This document shows positions 34,191 through 46,024 of a stretch of 64,000 bases of DNA, in pieces. The notes below the pieces were generated by a model. It did not search any database. It worked only from the letters and a program-made list of their open reading frames with translations, and was not told the origin of the DNA. This DNA is from Verticillium longisporum (Eukaryota; Ascomycota; Sordariomycetes; Glomerellales; Plectosphaerellaceae), in NCBI GenBank assembly GCA_019188255.1, contig JAETXT010000011.1:2232001-2296000 (forward strand), read 5' to 3'. The number at the start of each line of letters is the position of its first letter. Positions within the stretch are counted from its first letter, which is position 1. Made by a program: the position numbers and the translations under genes.

Positions 34191-37100
34191 CTCAACTTGG
34201 TACATCACGGCGTCCAGGCTGGGCATATGCAAGCCACTCCAAGGACACGTTGGGCAAGTCAACAAAAGCCTTGCTGCTCTCGTGATACGTTCAACTTTCC
34301 TCAATACCGGAGAAAGCGGAAGAGACACAGGCAAGACCATCCGACCCACATAGTCTGTACCAGATTTGCTCCTGCTCTGGACGAACCTCGGACGAAATGC
34401 CTGACATAGCAAACAAGACCGCAAGTTCTTCGAGAAATTGGACAACATGGGCCCGTATCTTCTTCTTTTCACGCATGCTTCTGGTCAGGTGCAGCTGTTT
34501 TCATCGCGACTCGTCGCTAATGCGTCCCGGCTATATGCACCTGCGTACCCCAGTGTTTACCAGCTTGTCTTCGGCGTTAGTATGGGTGGTGCGAAGACAT
34601 GGCCCGAAGCAAACCAAGTAGGTACTGCCCAGTTGTGGCCCTCCTGCTAAAGACCCCTGCCCGTTGACCAGACCCAACTTTGAACTGGCCGGCTGCCTCG
34701 ACTCCCTCCAAATGAGACTTGCCGCCCTGCTGGGTCTCAATCATCGGTTCGGCTTCCGAGCACCATGCGATTCAGCCAAGCCTGTGCCTTAATTATCTCA
34801 CAGCCTGGGCAAGCCGCAAACATAAGCGTCGTACGAGTCTGCTGGTACAGCCCGGTTCGAGACTTGCTTGTTGTCAGCATTACATTCCTCGATACGACCC
34901 TGAGATATCGACCGCAACAGGTAGTCGACGACGGACCTGCTCTACGCATCGACCTGCCAAGAATATCAGAGGCGTGAAGGGTCTCTGGTCTCCGGTCTCC
35001 TGCTACAGCTTCACACCAAGTCGGTGTGTAAGCCGCCTCTCGAGGGGTCGATCTTTCGCATCCTTGCCCGATTTCGGGACCCAAGGCGGTCTGGTGACAA
35101 GGACAAGGTATACGGGCATTCATCCAGACCACCTGTCCCGTGGCTCAAGCTGCGGAGAAGACTGACGGACTATCTGCATGGGGAAGCTGCTACTTGCCAA
35201 AGGTTTGGGGAAATGGAGCCACCTCCAACGGGTCAACGGGAGCTCTGGCTGTCCGTACTGATTGCAGTGCTCGGCTGCCATCGCTTCGAGTGCCTCTCCA
35301 CACGTGGCAAAGAAGAGGAGTGCCAGGCACAATCAGTCACGCTCCACACAACACAAACATTGCGAATCATCCGTCACCTCTGGCCACAACGGAGGAGGAG
35401 AATCTACGGACAAATCTTGTTTGTGCTACTGCTCGACGCGCATCGGCTGCGCTTTCCCTTTCATCTCTGCACCGCCGGTCTCTTACTGTTAACACGTGCT
35501 CAAATTATGCATGGCCCAGTCTAGTACCGCTACCGGCACGGCACGAAACAGTGCCTGCTGGGCTTGTCGAGCAATCTGCAACAGCCCGCGGGGTTCGGCT
35601 CCAAAGGCCACTCGTCCCGTTTGTCCTCTCAGGTCGGAAAACATTGTTGTCTGACGGGCACTTCCGGGTGGAAACTCTGAGAGCTTTGTCGAAATACCAC
35701 ACTTCACTGTGTGATGCGGGCTCTGCCGGTCTACTGGTATATCGAGCATGAACACCATGATCATCCCTTCATTTTCCTCAAGATATTGGCTCTGTGCTTT
35801 TACCTATCCCTTTCACTTTATGGTTCCATCGTTCGCATGCGTACTCAGATGTGGCAAAGCCTCTGTTATGGGCCATGCAGGAGACCTGCAAATTGGACAG
35901 CTGACAAGTCTGGAGGCCTACTGCCAGACCATATGCGTCGTCCTGTCGCCTCTCCCCACCCACCAGCAAACCATGCGGTCTGAGCCTCCATGAAATGCGA
36001 CGCAGCCCGATCTCCACGGGTTTCTTCAGCGGCTACGCCAGAAAATCCCGCGACACGCCTTTGACAGCGAGCTTCGGGAAGCCATCCGAAGCCTCGTCAT
36101 TTCTTATAATGGACCTGTTCATGTCGACAGCCTCTGGTATGTTGAGCACCAGTATTTGCCAAAGCTACATGACGGTATCACGCTGTTTCGTTTTATTACC
36201 GTCCGCTGCGCCCGCCACAATGACGCACACACCTTCGGCATGGCCACCGGCTGCCTGCGAATCTCCCTCAACCTGTCCGCTTCGTGATGATCTACTGAAT
36301 TCAGGGGCTTGATGAAAAGCTCGGAGATTGTTCCGGGAAGAACCCAAATGCAAAGGCGTTTCAACACAGCGCCTCACTGACGCCTCCCGTCATTCATCAT
36401 GAGTCATCACTATGCTTTCTCTGCCTGAACCCTTTGATGAACGGCCTGCCTGCTCAGCTTTCTAGCCACTCATACCAATGCTGCTGCTACCCGTTCATCA
36501 GGTTTGAGCTTGACTCCTTACTCATCAGCCTGTCGAAGTGTCACCGGCATGTTACCATCCGTCGGAGGCTCTGCCACACTGCCGGGGCACGTGTCGATAC
36601 AGCTCATGCTCTAAGGTAACCGTGATGTCGTCCCGAAATCCCGACGATAGGCTTGTGGTCCTGTCTCTACGCTGCAGGAATCCGTACGCCGAGGCATACT
36701 ACGAGCCGTGCATATTAGGCGCCCACACCCCAGTTGTGCGACTCGAGATGCCACGATCCGCTTAGCCATGGCAGCCACGGAGGTAGACCGGATGAGGGCT
36801 GAGGGCCGTCCGAGTCAGAGAGCCAAAGAGAAGACCTCTGCAGAGGGAAACGGCACAATCTCGCCCGACCGTGCGGCCGAGTTGATGAGGCCGGCGATGA
36901 TGAAGTGCATCTCATCTCTCGCCCCGCGTGTAATTTTCTCGTCCGGCTCACGTTCCCTTAGTGTTCTGAGGGGTACATCATGTCTTGTAAGGGAGGGCAG
37001 CCGCCTCCGCATTCTGTGATCCTTCAGCGTCACATCCTGCAAGGGCCTGCGGTCCGATGATGATCTCCGTCCACGAAGGGTAAAGTAAGTCTACGGTGAG

Positions 37101-38977
37101 GCTTAGTCATGTGTTTGGTCTATGAGTATGTCGCCCTTTGGAAGGCCTCCTGGGTTGGAGGCTTAGCTGAGACGAAATGAGATGGTAATGTTGGCAAGTA
37201 CTCTGTCTTTCACACACTCGATGCAATACATACAAGCGAGGCGAAACCGGTGATTAAAAGTTGGAGGCCGAATAATTTCGGTACAGACGCGCGGAGGATG
37301 GAAGCGTTTGGACACGGGCACAATACCGCAACGGCCACGCAGACCAAGACTTGTCGACACAGTGATGCTTCGTCGCCTTTTAGCCTTCTTCAGCGGTCAT
37401 CGTCAGGTATAGGGTTCGTTTCCCCCCTGAAAAGGACTACATGCACATCATCAGGGTAGAATAGTTTATACCCATGTCTACATTCGCACACCAGAAACCG
37501 CTCACCCACCCTCAAACACACTTCCACACCCACACCCCACGGCTTGTGAGGGATCTGCCTTGCTTACCCCAACGATGGGCGATGCGACACAGATCCTTTT
37601 GGCCCCAGGAACTTGTGAACCCCAGACGCCTCTTTTTCTGTCGTTGGGAACCGGGGGAGGAGAAGGGGGGAGGGGGGGCCGACCGATTACACGCCCCGGC
37701 TCATACGTATACCCCCCCCCCTTTGTCCTGCCTTGTTTGCTTTCCCCGCCTTAGGCCATTTCCCCAAATTTTATCACATTTGCTCGAGGCATTGCGCGTT
37801 ACTTTTCTCGGCCTCGCGTTTGGCGATTCCTTGGTTGGATGTGGTGGGATGCTGCGTGGTGTGGTTGGGCGGCGGCAGCAAGAACGTGGCCTGGTTTGAG
37901 TTCAGCTGACAGGGCATCTGGGAGGTGGGCGCTGAATTGTCGAGCCGAAATGGGAGACAAAGGCGAAAGAACGAAGAAATAGTTCTTCCGAGAAGTGGTG
38001 AGACACTACTACTGTACTGAATATGGAGAGAGGGGATGGGGGGCGCAAGGCTAAGAAAGCAACGGCATCATCCAGGGGCCGGCTGTTCTGCTTGGTTTAG
38101 GGTTCTCATCACAACACGCGGGGGGAAGGGATCGGCGCCGGGACGAGAGGGCAGGCCAGCCAGCCCGTGAACCCACCCCCGGTCATTGTTACTCTGTCCC
38201 CTTCCCCCCCTGGCCCCTCCAACAGAGTGCCGAATGAGCTTCCCGCGGGGTGACATGGGCTTCTTCGAAATGTGAAAAAGAGAGGGCGGTCAGTCGGCCG
38301 GCCGGTAGGTCGGCGCATCTAACCAAGGGCCGTGTCGGTGGTATTCACACGCTACTCAGATGGTAGCTACTGTGGAGAGAAGGAGGAGGGGTCTCGAAAA
38401 GCGATCGAGGGGGTGTGGCCTCTTGTCCCTGCAAAGACCGACGATTACCAGTACATCCCGTTGCGCCTTGTGAAGGGGCGGCGCGATGATGGCTTTCTTC
38501 GTCTTGATTTTCTCCCCTTCTCTCTGTCTCTTGCAAGCCCTCCCGAGGAATTCTTTCCGCGTGGACGGAGGGGGAGATTTGTTCTCACGAGCTAGTCTGG
38601 CGCCCCATTCCGTCAGGGGCTTACCTACATATCCCGCTTCCTCCTCTCTCTTTTATTTTACCCCCTTCGCCTTGTTTTCTCAAGCCACCGCCTGCGGCCA
38701 CAAAACGCCTTCTCCGGATTCCGCACATGACCCTCCATCTCCGTCGGCGAGGCTCCGACTCCGAACAAGGTAGAGAAGGAGGGGTAAAAAAAGGAAAGAG
38801 AGAGAAAGAGGGTGAGCGGGGGCGTGCAAATCTAGGTGGTAGGGGAGGGGTGCCATGAGCGTTCAGGAGAGGGAAAAGGGATCGAAAGGGGCCGGGAGGG
38901 GGGAAGGGGGGGTTGGTTGAGACTGTGGACCCTTTCTTTATCGTAGGTGCCGCAATTTCTGGCTCGGCTGCCCGGGT

Positions 38978-41094
38978 CTACAGGCGAAGCACCTGGCAAC
39001 GGCTTCCAATGCCGTCAAATATGCAGGTATTATGGACGGGGATGTACTGTTTCGTAATAATCTTGATCATCTCCTGAGCCACCAGGCCGCCCATGACGGC
39101 GGAAACGTTGTGCAGCTCTCCGCCGGCGGCTCGGGACACCTCTTGAGCCGCCTGAGCGTAGCGCTCGCTCTCTGTGGCCCTGGGCACGAGTGCCGTGACG
39201 TCCTGGAGGATGGTTTCGGGTGACAGCGCCGCCCCAGCAGCGGCAGTGTCGAGGGCGTGTGACGTGGCGCGCAGTGCGAGGTAGATGGGGAGCAGGGACG
39301 CGGGCATGACGCCCATGGCCGCCATGTCATCGTTGGCGAGTTCTTCGTCTGTAAAAAATTTTGTGCACCGAGTCAGCCTGTGCTCTTGAAGCGTCGCCAC
39401 CACGACCGCCGCCCGCCTGCTGCTCTCGCGCGCAGACATGCATACACACACACACACAAGATGAGCAGGCCCCCCAGGGATGTCATTGCATCATCATAGA
39501 AGACCCTGGAAAAGGATTCCCCTGTTGTCATGCTCCGACGCGTGTCATCCCGCACTTACCGGCTACTTTGAGTAATCTCTCGGCCCCCCCGTCTTTCGCG
39601 TCGATCAGTTTGACAAAGGCTGCGTTCTTGCAGAACAAATCTACCTCTGCCGGGTCGACGTGTTCGCCCCCTGGGGCGCGGCGGACCGAGTCGAGCACCT
39701 CGGCGGCGTCCTTGCGTGCCTTGGCCTTATAGATTCCCTGGAGCTGTATGTAGACGCTGGACTGCGCCTTCATGTCCGGGAGGCCGCCAGGGACGGGCAG
39801 ACACTTGTGCTTCTCGTAGAAAGCCTTGATGGCGCCGGCGATGATCCAGAAGCTAGACTGAGTCTCTTCCTGCACGACGCAATATTAGCCAGCCACTCGC
39901 TTCCTCAGACGAGCCACATCCCCCCCCCCCCCTTTTCTTTCGCCACAGAACGTTCACACGGGGGCATGAGTAAGTGAGAGGGGACCAAAGACAGTGGTCC
40001 ACCTGTTGCCAAGAGGGAAGGGATCGGACGCTTACAAGGTCAGCAGACTGGTATTCGAAGACGTGTCGCAGGGACTCTGGAAGCGAAGGTGGCGATATCG
40101 TCTTGAGGACGGCCGCAGCGGCCTCGTCAAAGTTCTCCTCGCCACCCTCAGGGGTGTCTGTCCTTGCCGCCTCGGCTACGACCCTCCTGAAGGCGACCTT
40201 GTCCTGGTAGGTCGACGGGTACTCGCCTTTGTGGGACTGCTTCCAGACCTCGAGGTAGTGGAGCAGGATGACCACGAAAGGTAGGTGACCGTGTTCATGA
40301 TTGTCCAGACCGTCGATATCTTTGGTCATGTCCTGTGCAAAGGTGGAGAGCTCCGCCCATGGTGTGAGCAGCCGCAGGTCGGTGGTGGCGGTCTCGTCTG
40401 GATGAGTGTCCACGATGGGGAACGCGGCGCGCAGGTGGACGCGAAAATAAGCGTAAAAGCCGGCCGAATGAGCGGCGATCAATGGCGTCGTGTGGTCTGC
40501 CGCGTACGACTCGAGAATCTTGAGATCTTCAGGCTTGATGGGCAGAGCGTAGAGTATGATTGTGTACGGCTCAGGGCTCTCGAGCACCTTGGCGAGGTCG
40601 TACGGCTCCTTTAGGTATCACGGTCAGCCTTGTTTGCGCGTTATTTCCGGTCGGTTCTTGTCTCAATCTCACGCTGTTCTTCGGGAACCAGTCGGCCTTG
40701 ACTTCTGGGTTGAGTTCGACAAGCAAGTCAGTGCAAGCCTGGGCTCTCGGTTTGCCAAGACTGCTGGCATCGAGGAAGAAGTTGACGCCGAGGTCTGCCT
40801 CTTTAACGTTGGCGTCGTCGGCTATGGTGAATTTGCCGATGCCTGGATGAGGTCAGTTCCAGGGCGCAGGCAAAGAGGGGTTGGCCGATACGAACCTGGC
40901 AGCACTAGGTTCTTCAACGTCTCGACGCCCACGGTGCCTGAGGATGAGTTGACGAGCAGAATATTGGAGGACTCCAAGGCAGCCTGGCCACTGGCGGCCC
41001 ACAGCCTTAACTGGCGGTCATATTTGCGTTCCTTCTCTGAGGGTCCTGACAGCAAAGGCGGGGTTTGTGTCTGAATGGTAGCGACCTCCGTCAT
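38978..41094 (-). CDS. ula1: NEDD8-activating enzyme E1 regulatory subunit (ULA1/NAE1/APP-BP1)
   Basis: With UBA3 it forms the heterodimeric E1 that activates the ubiquitin-like protein NEDD8/Rub1 for cullin modification. Exons (minus): 41094-40896, 40842-40673, 40608-40036, 39869-39560, 39348-38978; 540 residues, all junctions in frame. The N-terminus has the E1-like [18 protein letters not shown] followed by [20 protein letters not shown], then [20 protein letters not shown] and [14 protein letters not shown]. The C-terminal part contains the family's [20 protein letters not shown] and the terminal [13 protein letters not shown]. As expected for the regulatory subunit there is no catalytic Cys domain signature. 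Length is close to the usual 530-540 residues. Confidence 0.96.
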
Positions 41095-41983
41095 CTCGAG
41101 ATCACGTTTAGGCGGGTCAAAACATCAATTTGAGATGAAGAAATGTTTGTATAAGAGTCCTTTATTTCGGCTTGCTCTTTTGCTCTTCGGCAATCATGGG
41201 TTGTGATGGTTGGCGTGGATGTCGTTGAGAGGGAGTGACGTTCGTAGTTCACTGGTCCGAGCTGAAGCTCATGATGATGGTGATGAGGTAATCTTGAGCC
41301 CTACTAAGCAGGCCGTCCCGCAACGAGGCAGGTGCTTGTGGCCGTCTGTGGCACGTGCACGTGACTGTCAGGATCTCCTGGATGGGCGGTGACCTTACCC
41401 ATCCATTCTCATCCTGATTACATCCTGATTAACGAGTTTTGGACGTACACTACATGAGCGCTGATCTTGATTGTTGATCAAAATGGGTTTTTACTTTTGG
41501 AATTTCCATAATCTATCGATTTCTAGGCCTTCGTCCCTTTCGTCTTAATTGTAACATGGCTCGGCAGGTGAAGCCAGAATCAGCAAGCTCGAAGCAGATT
41601 TTGAGTGGTCCAACCAATGTGAGACATCGAAATCCTCGTCGATTACCGGCTGGTGGACGAATCATCGAACGCTTTCCTTAAGGCACTCCTGATTGTAGCT
41701 GCCAATCTCACAACGAGCCTGCTTTCTCTTGAAAGAAAAACAGGGAAGGAAAAAAAAATTGACTCCTCCTGAAAGAAGATCGGTTTCGCGAGACGTTTTC
41801 CCTTCACATCCTAACACAAACGAAGAAGAAGATTGGTAGAGACGATTGCTACATGCTTCACCCCACCATATACCTGAGTTTTTTATCATGTTATTCAGTT
41901 ATTATGTTCAAGAGCCTTGACGCAATTCTTCAGGCGCCCTTCCGGCCAGTTGTACCCATTCAGAAAACCAGCCAGCTCCCTCT

Positions 41984-43498
41984 CTAGCACAGCCCTTGAA
42001 GAAAATATCTTCGACGACAATTCTTCTCGTCTGCATTGTTCAGTCTCCTCTTCCTGGAGACTACTAAGCGGCGAAAGATTCTCGTCGCTATGTCACCATG
42101 CCTAGCAACTGTAGTATCATTGCTTGGTAAAGGATTGGTTGCCGAGTTAGTCGACAGGGGTTGGAAGCTTGTATAGGAAACTGTATACGCCCACTCCTCA
42201 TCAATGATCCCAACGATCGTGCCTGCTTCATCCAGAAGCACGTTTTGCCAATGTAGATATGTGTGTCGACGGAGAAATGGGCCTTCAAGCGGATCAGTTT
42301 CTGCTGATAGCGCGCTCCCATGAGGTGCTCTCGGCAGATCGGGGATTGCTTTGAGCACTATGCTGATCTGTCGTCGATGTATTCGGAATAAAATTTCTTT
42401 CGTCATGATGAACCCTATCAGCCCTATCGGTATAAAACTCATTTCCATTTCGGAATGGTCCGTACAAGCGGAGTTGGCGGTCGATGATGGGGCCAACCTG
42501 ATAAGCATCTGTACCTCGAAGCCCGGGATAAAGTTAACGTCAGTTCGCGAAAGGTATTCGAAGGATTCGCGTCTGGAAGCCCATAAGCTGGCATGGATCT
42601 GTAGGACATGCGCATCTGTGATATAGCTTCGTTGGTGAAAAGGGAACGGGAAGGGCTGGCCTGTAATGCACTCCATGATGACGTAGGGCGCTCCCAACTG
42701 ATTTTCGTAGTCTAGATCCAAGTCGAGGATCTCTGGTTCTGGGATGCTGGTATGGTCCTGTATAAATTACATGAAAGCAGGCGCTCGCGGCTCCTTCGAA
42801 GGCGGAAATCCATGTTTCCAGCCTTCTGAATCGAGGGATCATGTAGACGAGCCATCCAAAGGGGTTTACATGGCATATGAGTGCGAGAAATAATGCCGCT
42901 TTCCCATGTCTGGAATGATGGTCGGGTCTATAGTCGCGAAAGGGGCTTCAGCTGGATGTCTTTTCTCAAAGGGTGAAGCTAGCTGGAGCTTCTACCATAA
43001 CTTCATAGCAGTCTGGAAAATCACCTCATAGAGACCTCTTTCCGTAACTGTTCGGCAAACATCCGCCCAGGGAAGAAGGGATCATCCTGGAAGGGCCAAG
43101 GTTCAACCCACGAGTGATACCGCATCTCGAGTTATCTCTCCGACAAGTTCCCGGATATCGGCTTCTCGTTGTGCCCGAGCGAATGGGACTATCCTCCACA
43201 CACTGTCGAAGGTGCAACCGCACGCGCAGAAAGAGTTCGCAGCGCTATCAAGGCCCGCGTAGAGTCGAGCATCTACAGGAACATGTTTACTGTAACCCAT
43301 CGGGGGTTCATCTCCTTCCTGGTTCAAGGCGGCAGATTTGTCGTCTGCGGTAAGTGCTCTCAGAATCTTGTCTTGAGGCAACAGTCGGACCATGTCCACC
43401 GAGTTGTAACGATCAGAGTGTCGTTCGTACCATTTCGGTACAGGGGAGATCTGGGACTGGCAAGATGGGGAATCAACAGGAACAGCCACATGGAACAA
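41984..43498 (-). pseudogene. Aminoglycoside-phosphotransferase-like (APH/ChoK fold) gene, probably decayed
   Basis: The clear part is 41984-42760. It reads EILDLDYENQLGAPYVIMEC, matching the fungal APH-like N-lobe/hinge, and later GPFLRRHTYLHWQNVLLDEA and GTIVGIIDEEWAY, the catalytic and metal-binding loops. The catalytic loop normally reads HGDLHxxN; here it is HTYLHWQN, so the catalytic Asp is replaced by Tyr, whereas the metal-binding Asp of IID remains. The C-terminus is short and atypical. Upstream frames to 43498 look like an N-terminal region but could not be joined cleanly. Most likely a pseudogene or a pseudokinase; substrate unknown. Confidence 0.55.
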
Positions 43499-44221
43499 GA
43501 TTTTGGGCCGGCGGTGCTGGAGGCCAGCATCAGGACCTGCCCTGACAAGTTGCCTTCAGATCCTATCGGGTCTGTATAACGGTCAGGAGCGGAAGTGGCG
43601 CCAGCATTGTGGATTCTTCGATAATGTGTCTAGCCTGCTGCTCTCACATGGTCGTTCGTCTGCGTCAGTGTCGAACTGCCTACCTTAAGGTAGTTACTTT
43701 TGGTCTAAACGAGCTTACGGGGGCTAGAGCTAGTCCATCAAGCCCGCTGCTCTGATAACTTGGCTGTTGTTCTGTCCGAGGACGAAGACGAGAGAGGTCA
43801 ATCGTATGACTCAGTGAAGGAATTGGAATTCAGAAGTGTCAAGTTGAAGCTGTATCGTACCTGTGCTTGTGAGCTGCAACGCCAGGTCATGACACACATG
43901 GGTGTCGTCATGGGCGGCGAGATGGTGCAAGGCTGGAATTGCGGGGTCTGGCGCCGTTATCGGGCGACGCAGAGCGCGCAAGTTGTCAACCCCGCGGCGG
44001 GTTCCAGGGGTCGGTTCAGGCCTTCAGGGGCCTGCGACGGCGGGGTTGCGTCGGTCCACGGCTCACGGGGGCTTATCGGGTGCCCCTCTCGACAGCCGAA
44101 ACGGCCTATGGGAACCTGAACACAGCACCAGACGGACGCACGCGCGAGTCGTCATTGGCCCGCCATGGAGAACATACACCATTGACAACCTCCTATCTCG
44201 CAGGACCAGACCATCGGGAAT

Positions 44222-44262
44222 ACCTGCCTACCTTGCCTTGAGGTACCTTACCTTGGGTGCTT
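44222..44262. promoter_or_regulatory. TACCTTGCCTTGAGGTACCTTACC tract split in two motifs upstream of the SDR gene
   Basis: Another GGTACCT/ACCTT-rich tract, about 60-100 bp upstream of the first possible start of the SDR gene; similar in sequence to the tract at 2,536. Function unknown. Confidence 0.3.
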
Positions 44263-44450
44263 TATCAGCTACTTGAAGAAAAGCCCGTGTCTGTTTTCAT
44301 CTCTCTCACTTACACATGACACCCTTCAACCACACACTCAGGACCCTCGGCTCACTCCTCGTTCGGACGACGCTTCCTCACCATCCCCTCACACACTCCT
44401 TCAAGCAGAGCAGCAGCAGCAGCAGCAGCAGCAGGACCATCACCAGAACC

Positions 44451-45560
44451 ATGGCGTCCGCCGCGGCCACCAAGCGCCTCGAGGGCAAGACGGTGCTCAT
44501 CACGGGCGCCTCGAGCGGCATCGGCCGCAGCACAGCCTTTGAGTTTGCGCGCACAGCGCCCCGCAACCTCAAGCTCATCCTGACGGCGCGCCGCGCCGAC
44601 ACGCTGCGGGCCATCGCCGACGACATTGTCCAGGAGGTCGGCGACGGCGTCCAGGTGCTGCCCGTGGCGCTCGACGTCAGCAAGCCCGACGCCGTGCGCG
44701 GCTTCGTCGCCGGCCTGCCCGAGGCGTTCCGCGCCATTGACGTCCTCGTCAACAATGCCGGGCTCGTCAAGGGCGTGGCCCAGGCGCCGGAGATTGCCGC
44801 GGCCGACATGGCCACCATGTTCGACACGAACGTCACGGGGCTCATCAACGTGACGCAGGCCGTTCTGCCCATCTTCAAGCAGAGGGCCGACGGCGGGGCG
44901 GGTGATATCATCAACGTGGGCTCCATTGCTGGTGGGTGATGTCCCTGTCTTTCGTCTGCCTTGGGCGATGCTTGATTCGTCGTCAGCCGTGATTCTCTGA
45001 GATTTTCTTCTCGCTGACCACGTCCAGGCCGTGAGCCGTACGCCGGCGGTTCCATCTACTGCGCCACCAAGGCTGCCGTGCGCAGCTTCACAGACTCGTT
45101 GCGCAAGGAGCTCATCGCGACGCGGATCCGTGTCATTGAGATTGATCCCGGCCAAGTCGAGACGGTACGTTGGGGCTGCCCGCTGTCCTGCTCTCACCTC
45201 CAGCACACAAAGACCTGACAGCAGCAGGAATTCTCCGTTGTCCGCTTTTACGGTGACAAGGCCAAGGCCGATGCCGTCTATGCGTGAGTTGCACCCCCAA
45301 GGTCCACTATACAGAGCGGCCGTCGTGCCATGGGAGATGCGGGTGGCTAACAGCAGTGTCACAGGGGTTGCGAGCCCCTGACCCCTGACGACATTGCCGA
45401 GGTCATCGTCTTTAGCGCGACGAGGCGGGAGAATGTGGTCATTGCTGACACGCTCGTCCTCCCCAACCACCAGGTAAGACGGATGGACCCTGAAGTGATG
45501 AAGAAGAGGGGACTAATTGTTTGTCAGGCTGGCGCTGGTGTTCTGCACCGCAAGTCATAG
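44451..45560 (+). CDS. NADP-dependent short-chain dehydrogenase, YMR226C/serine-3-dehydrogenase type
   Basis: Classical SDR resembling yeast YMR226C, which oxidises L-allo-threonine, serine and other 3-hydroxy acids with NADP. Exons: 44451-44931, 45028-45164, 45228-45283, 45365-45473, 45528-45560; 271 residues. Motifs: cofactor loop [32 protein letters not shown] (catalytic Ser) and [10 protein letters not shown] (Tyr and Lys). The ATG at 44451 has a good context (A at -3, G at +4) and sits just before the domain. The frame is open upstream to an ATG at 44316, which would add 45 residues rich in Arg, Ser and Thr with no acidic residue, resembling a mitochondrial presequence. The CAG/AGC run at 44408-44434 lies in this extension. 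Confidence 0.92.
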
Positions 45561-45744
45561 ATGTGCATGCTTGTGATGCGTATAAATGCGTACCTAGTGA
45601 AAGTGGTACGGCTGTACACCATGAAATTTTTCAAAACATAAAATAATAAAGAAACATGAATCAAATTCGGAATGATGATATACACTACGGACTATACCAC
45701 ATTTCAATGCCTCTTCAGTTGGTAGTATTTTGGCATTTCATCGG

Positions 45745-45772
45745 GTACCTGTGCCTAGGTACCTACGCACCT
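45745..45772. promoter_or_regulatory. GGTACCTGTGCCTAGGTACC-type tract upstream of the RBR gene
   Basis: Short stretch with two GGTACCT words and a CCTAGG palindrome, about 250 bp before the RBR ligase start. Same word family as tracts at 2,536, 44,222 and 53,335. Confidence 0.3.
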
Positions 45773-46024
45773 GGAGCAAGTACACCGTGACAACGCCAGA
45801 TAGCACTGCGCGCACAGTGCCTTATCGTGGCCCTGAATCTTGCCCCGTCGTCTCCTCTCCTCTCCTCTCTGCCTTCGCCTGTGCCACGTCGGAGAGTCCT
45901 CTCGTGACCACTTCCCACCTTCTCGCCCAGACTTCCTCGACAGCACGCCACCCTCCTTCTCACGCCCTTTGCCGAAAAGGAAAAGATATGCCACTCGGGC
46001 ATGCGACAATCATGAGCAGGCACC

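Larger units (their letters stand above)
32314..38977. other. About 6.7 kb without a supportable gene
   Basis: Base composition is normal and CA/TG are plentiful, so this is not RIP-mutated, yet no frame carries a recognisable domain or splice chain. The first 2 kb is pyrimidine-rich on the plus strand. Minus-strand frames at about 36,000-37,040 have somewhat protein-like composition but contain stops. G-rich and C-rich runs cluster at 37,650-38,930 near the 3' end of the next gene. Could hold non-coding RNA, a lineage-specific gene or gene relics. Confidence 0.4.

Noticed and set aside
36000..37040. Protein-like minus-strand fragments that faintly resemble dehydrogenase pieces
   Set aside because: No cofactor or catalytic motif could be read, and stops interrupt each frame.
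44352..45470. A 372-codon minus-strand frame across the SDR gene
   Set aside because: Opposite-strand shadow; the SDR frame has the Ser-Tyr-Lys triad and consistent splice sites.
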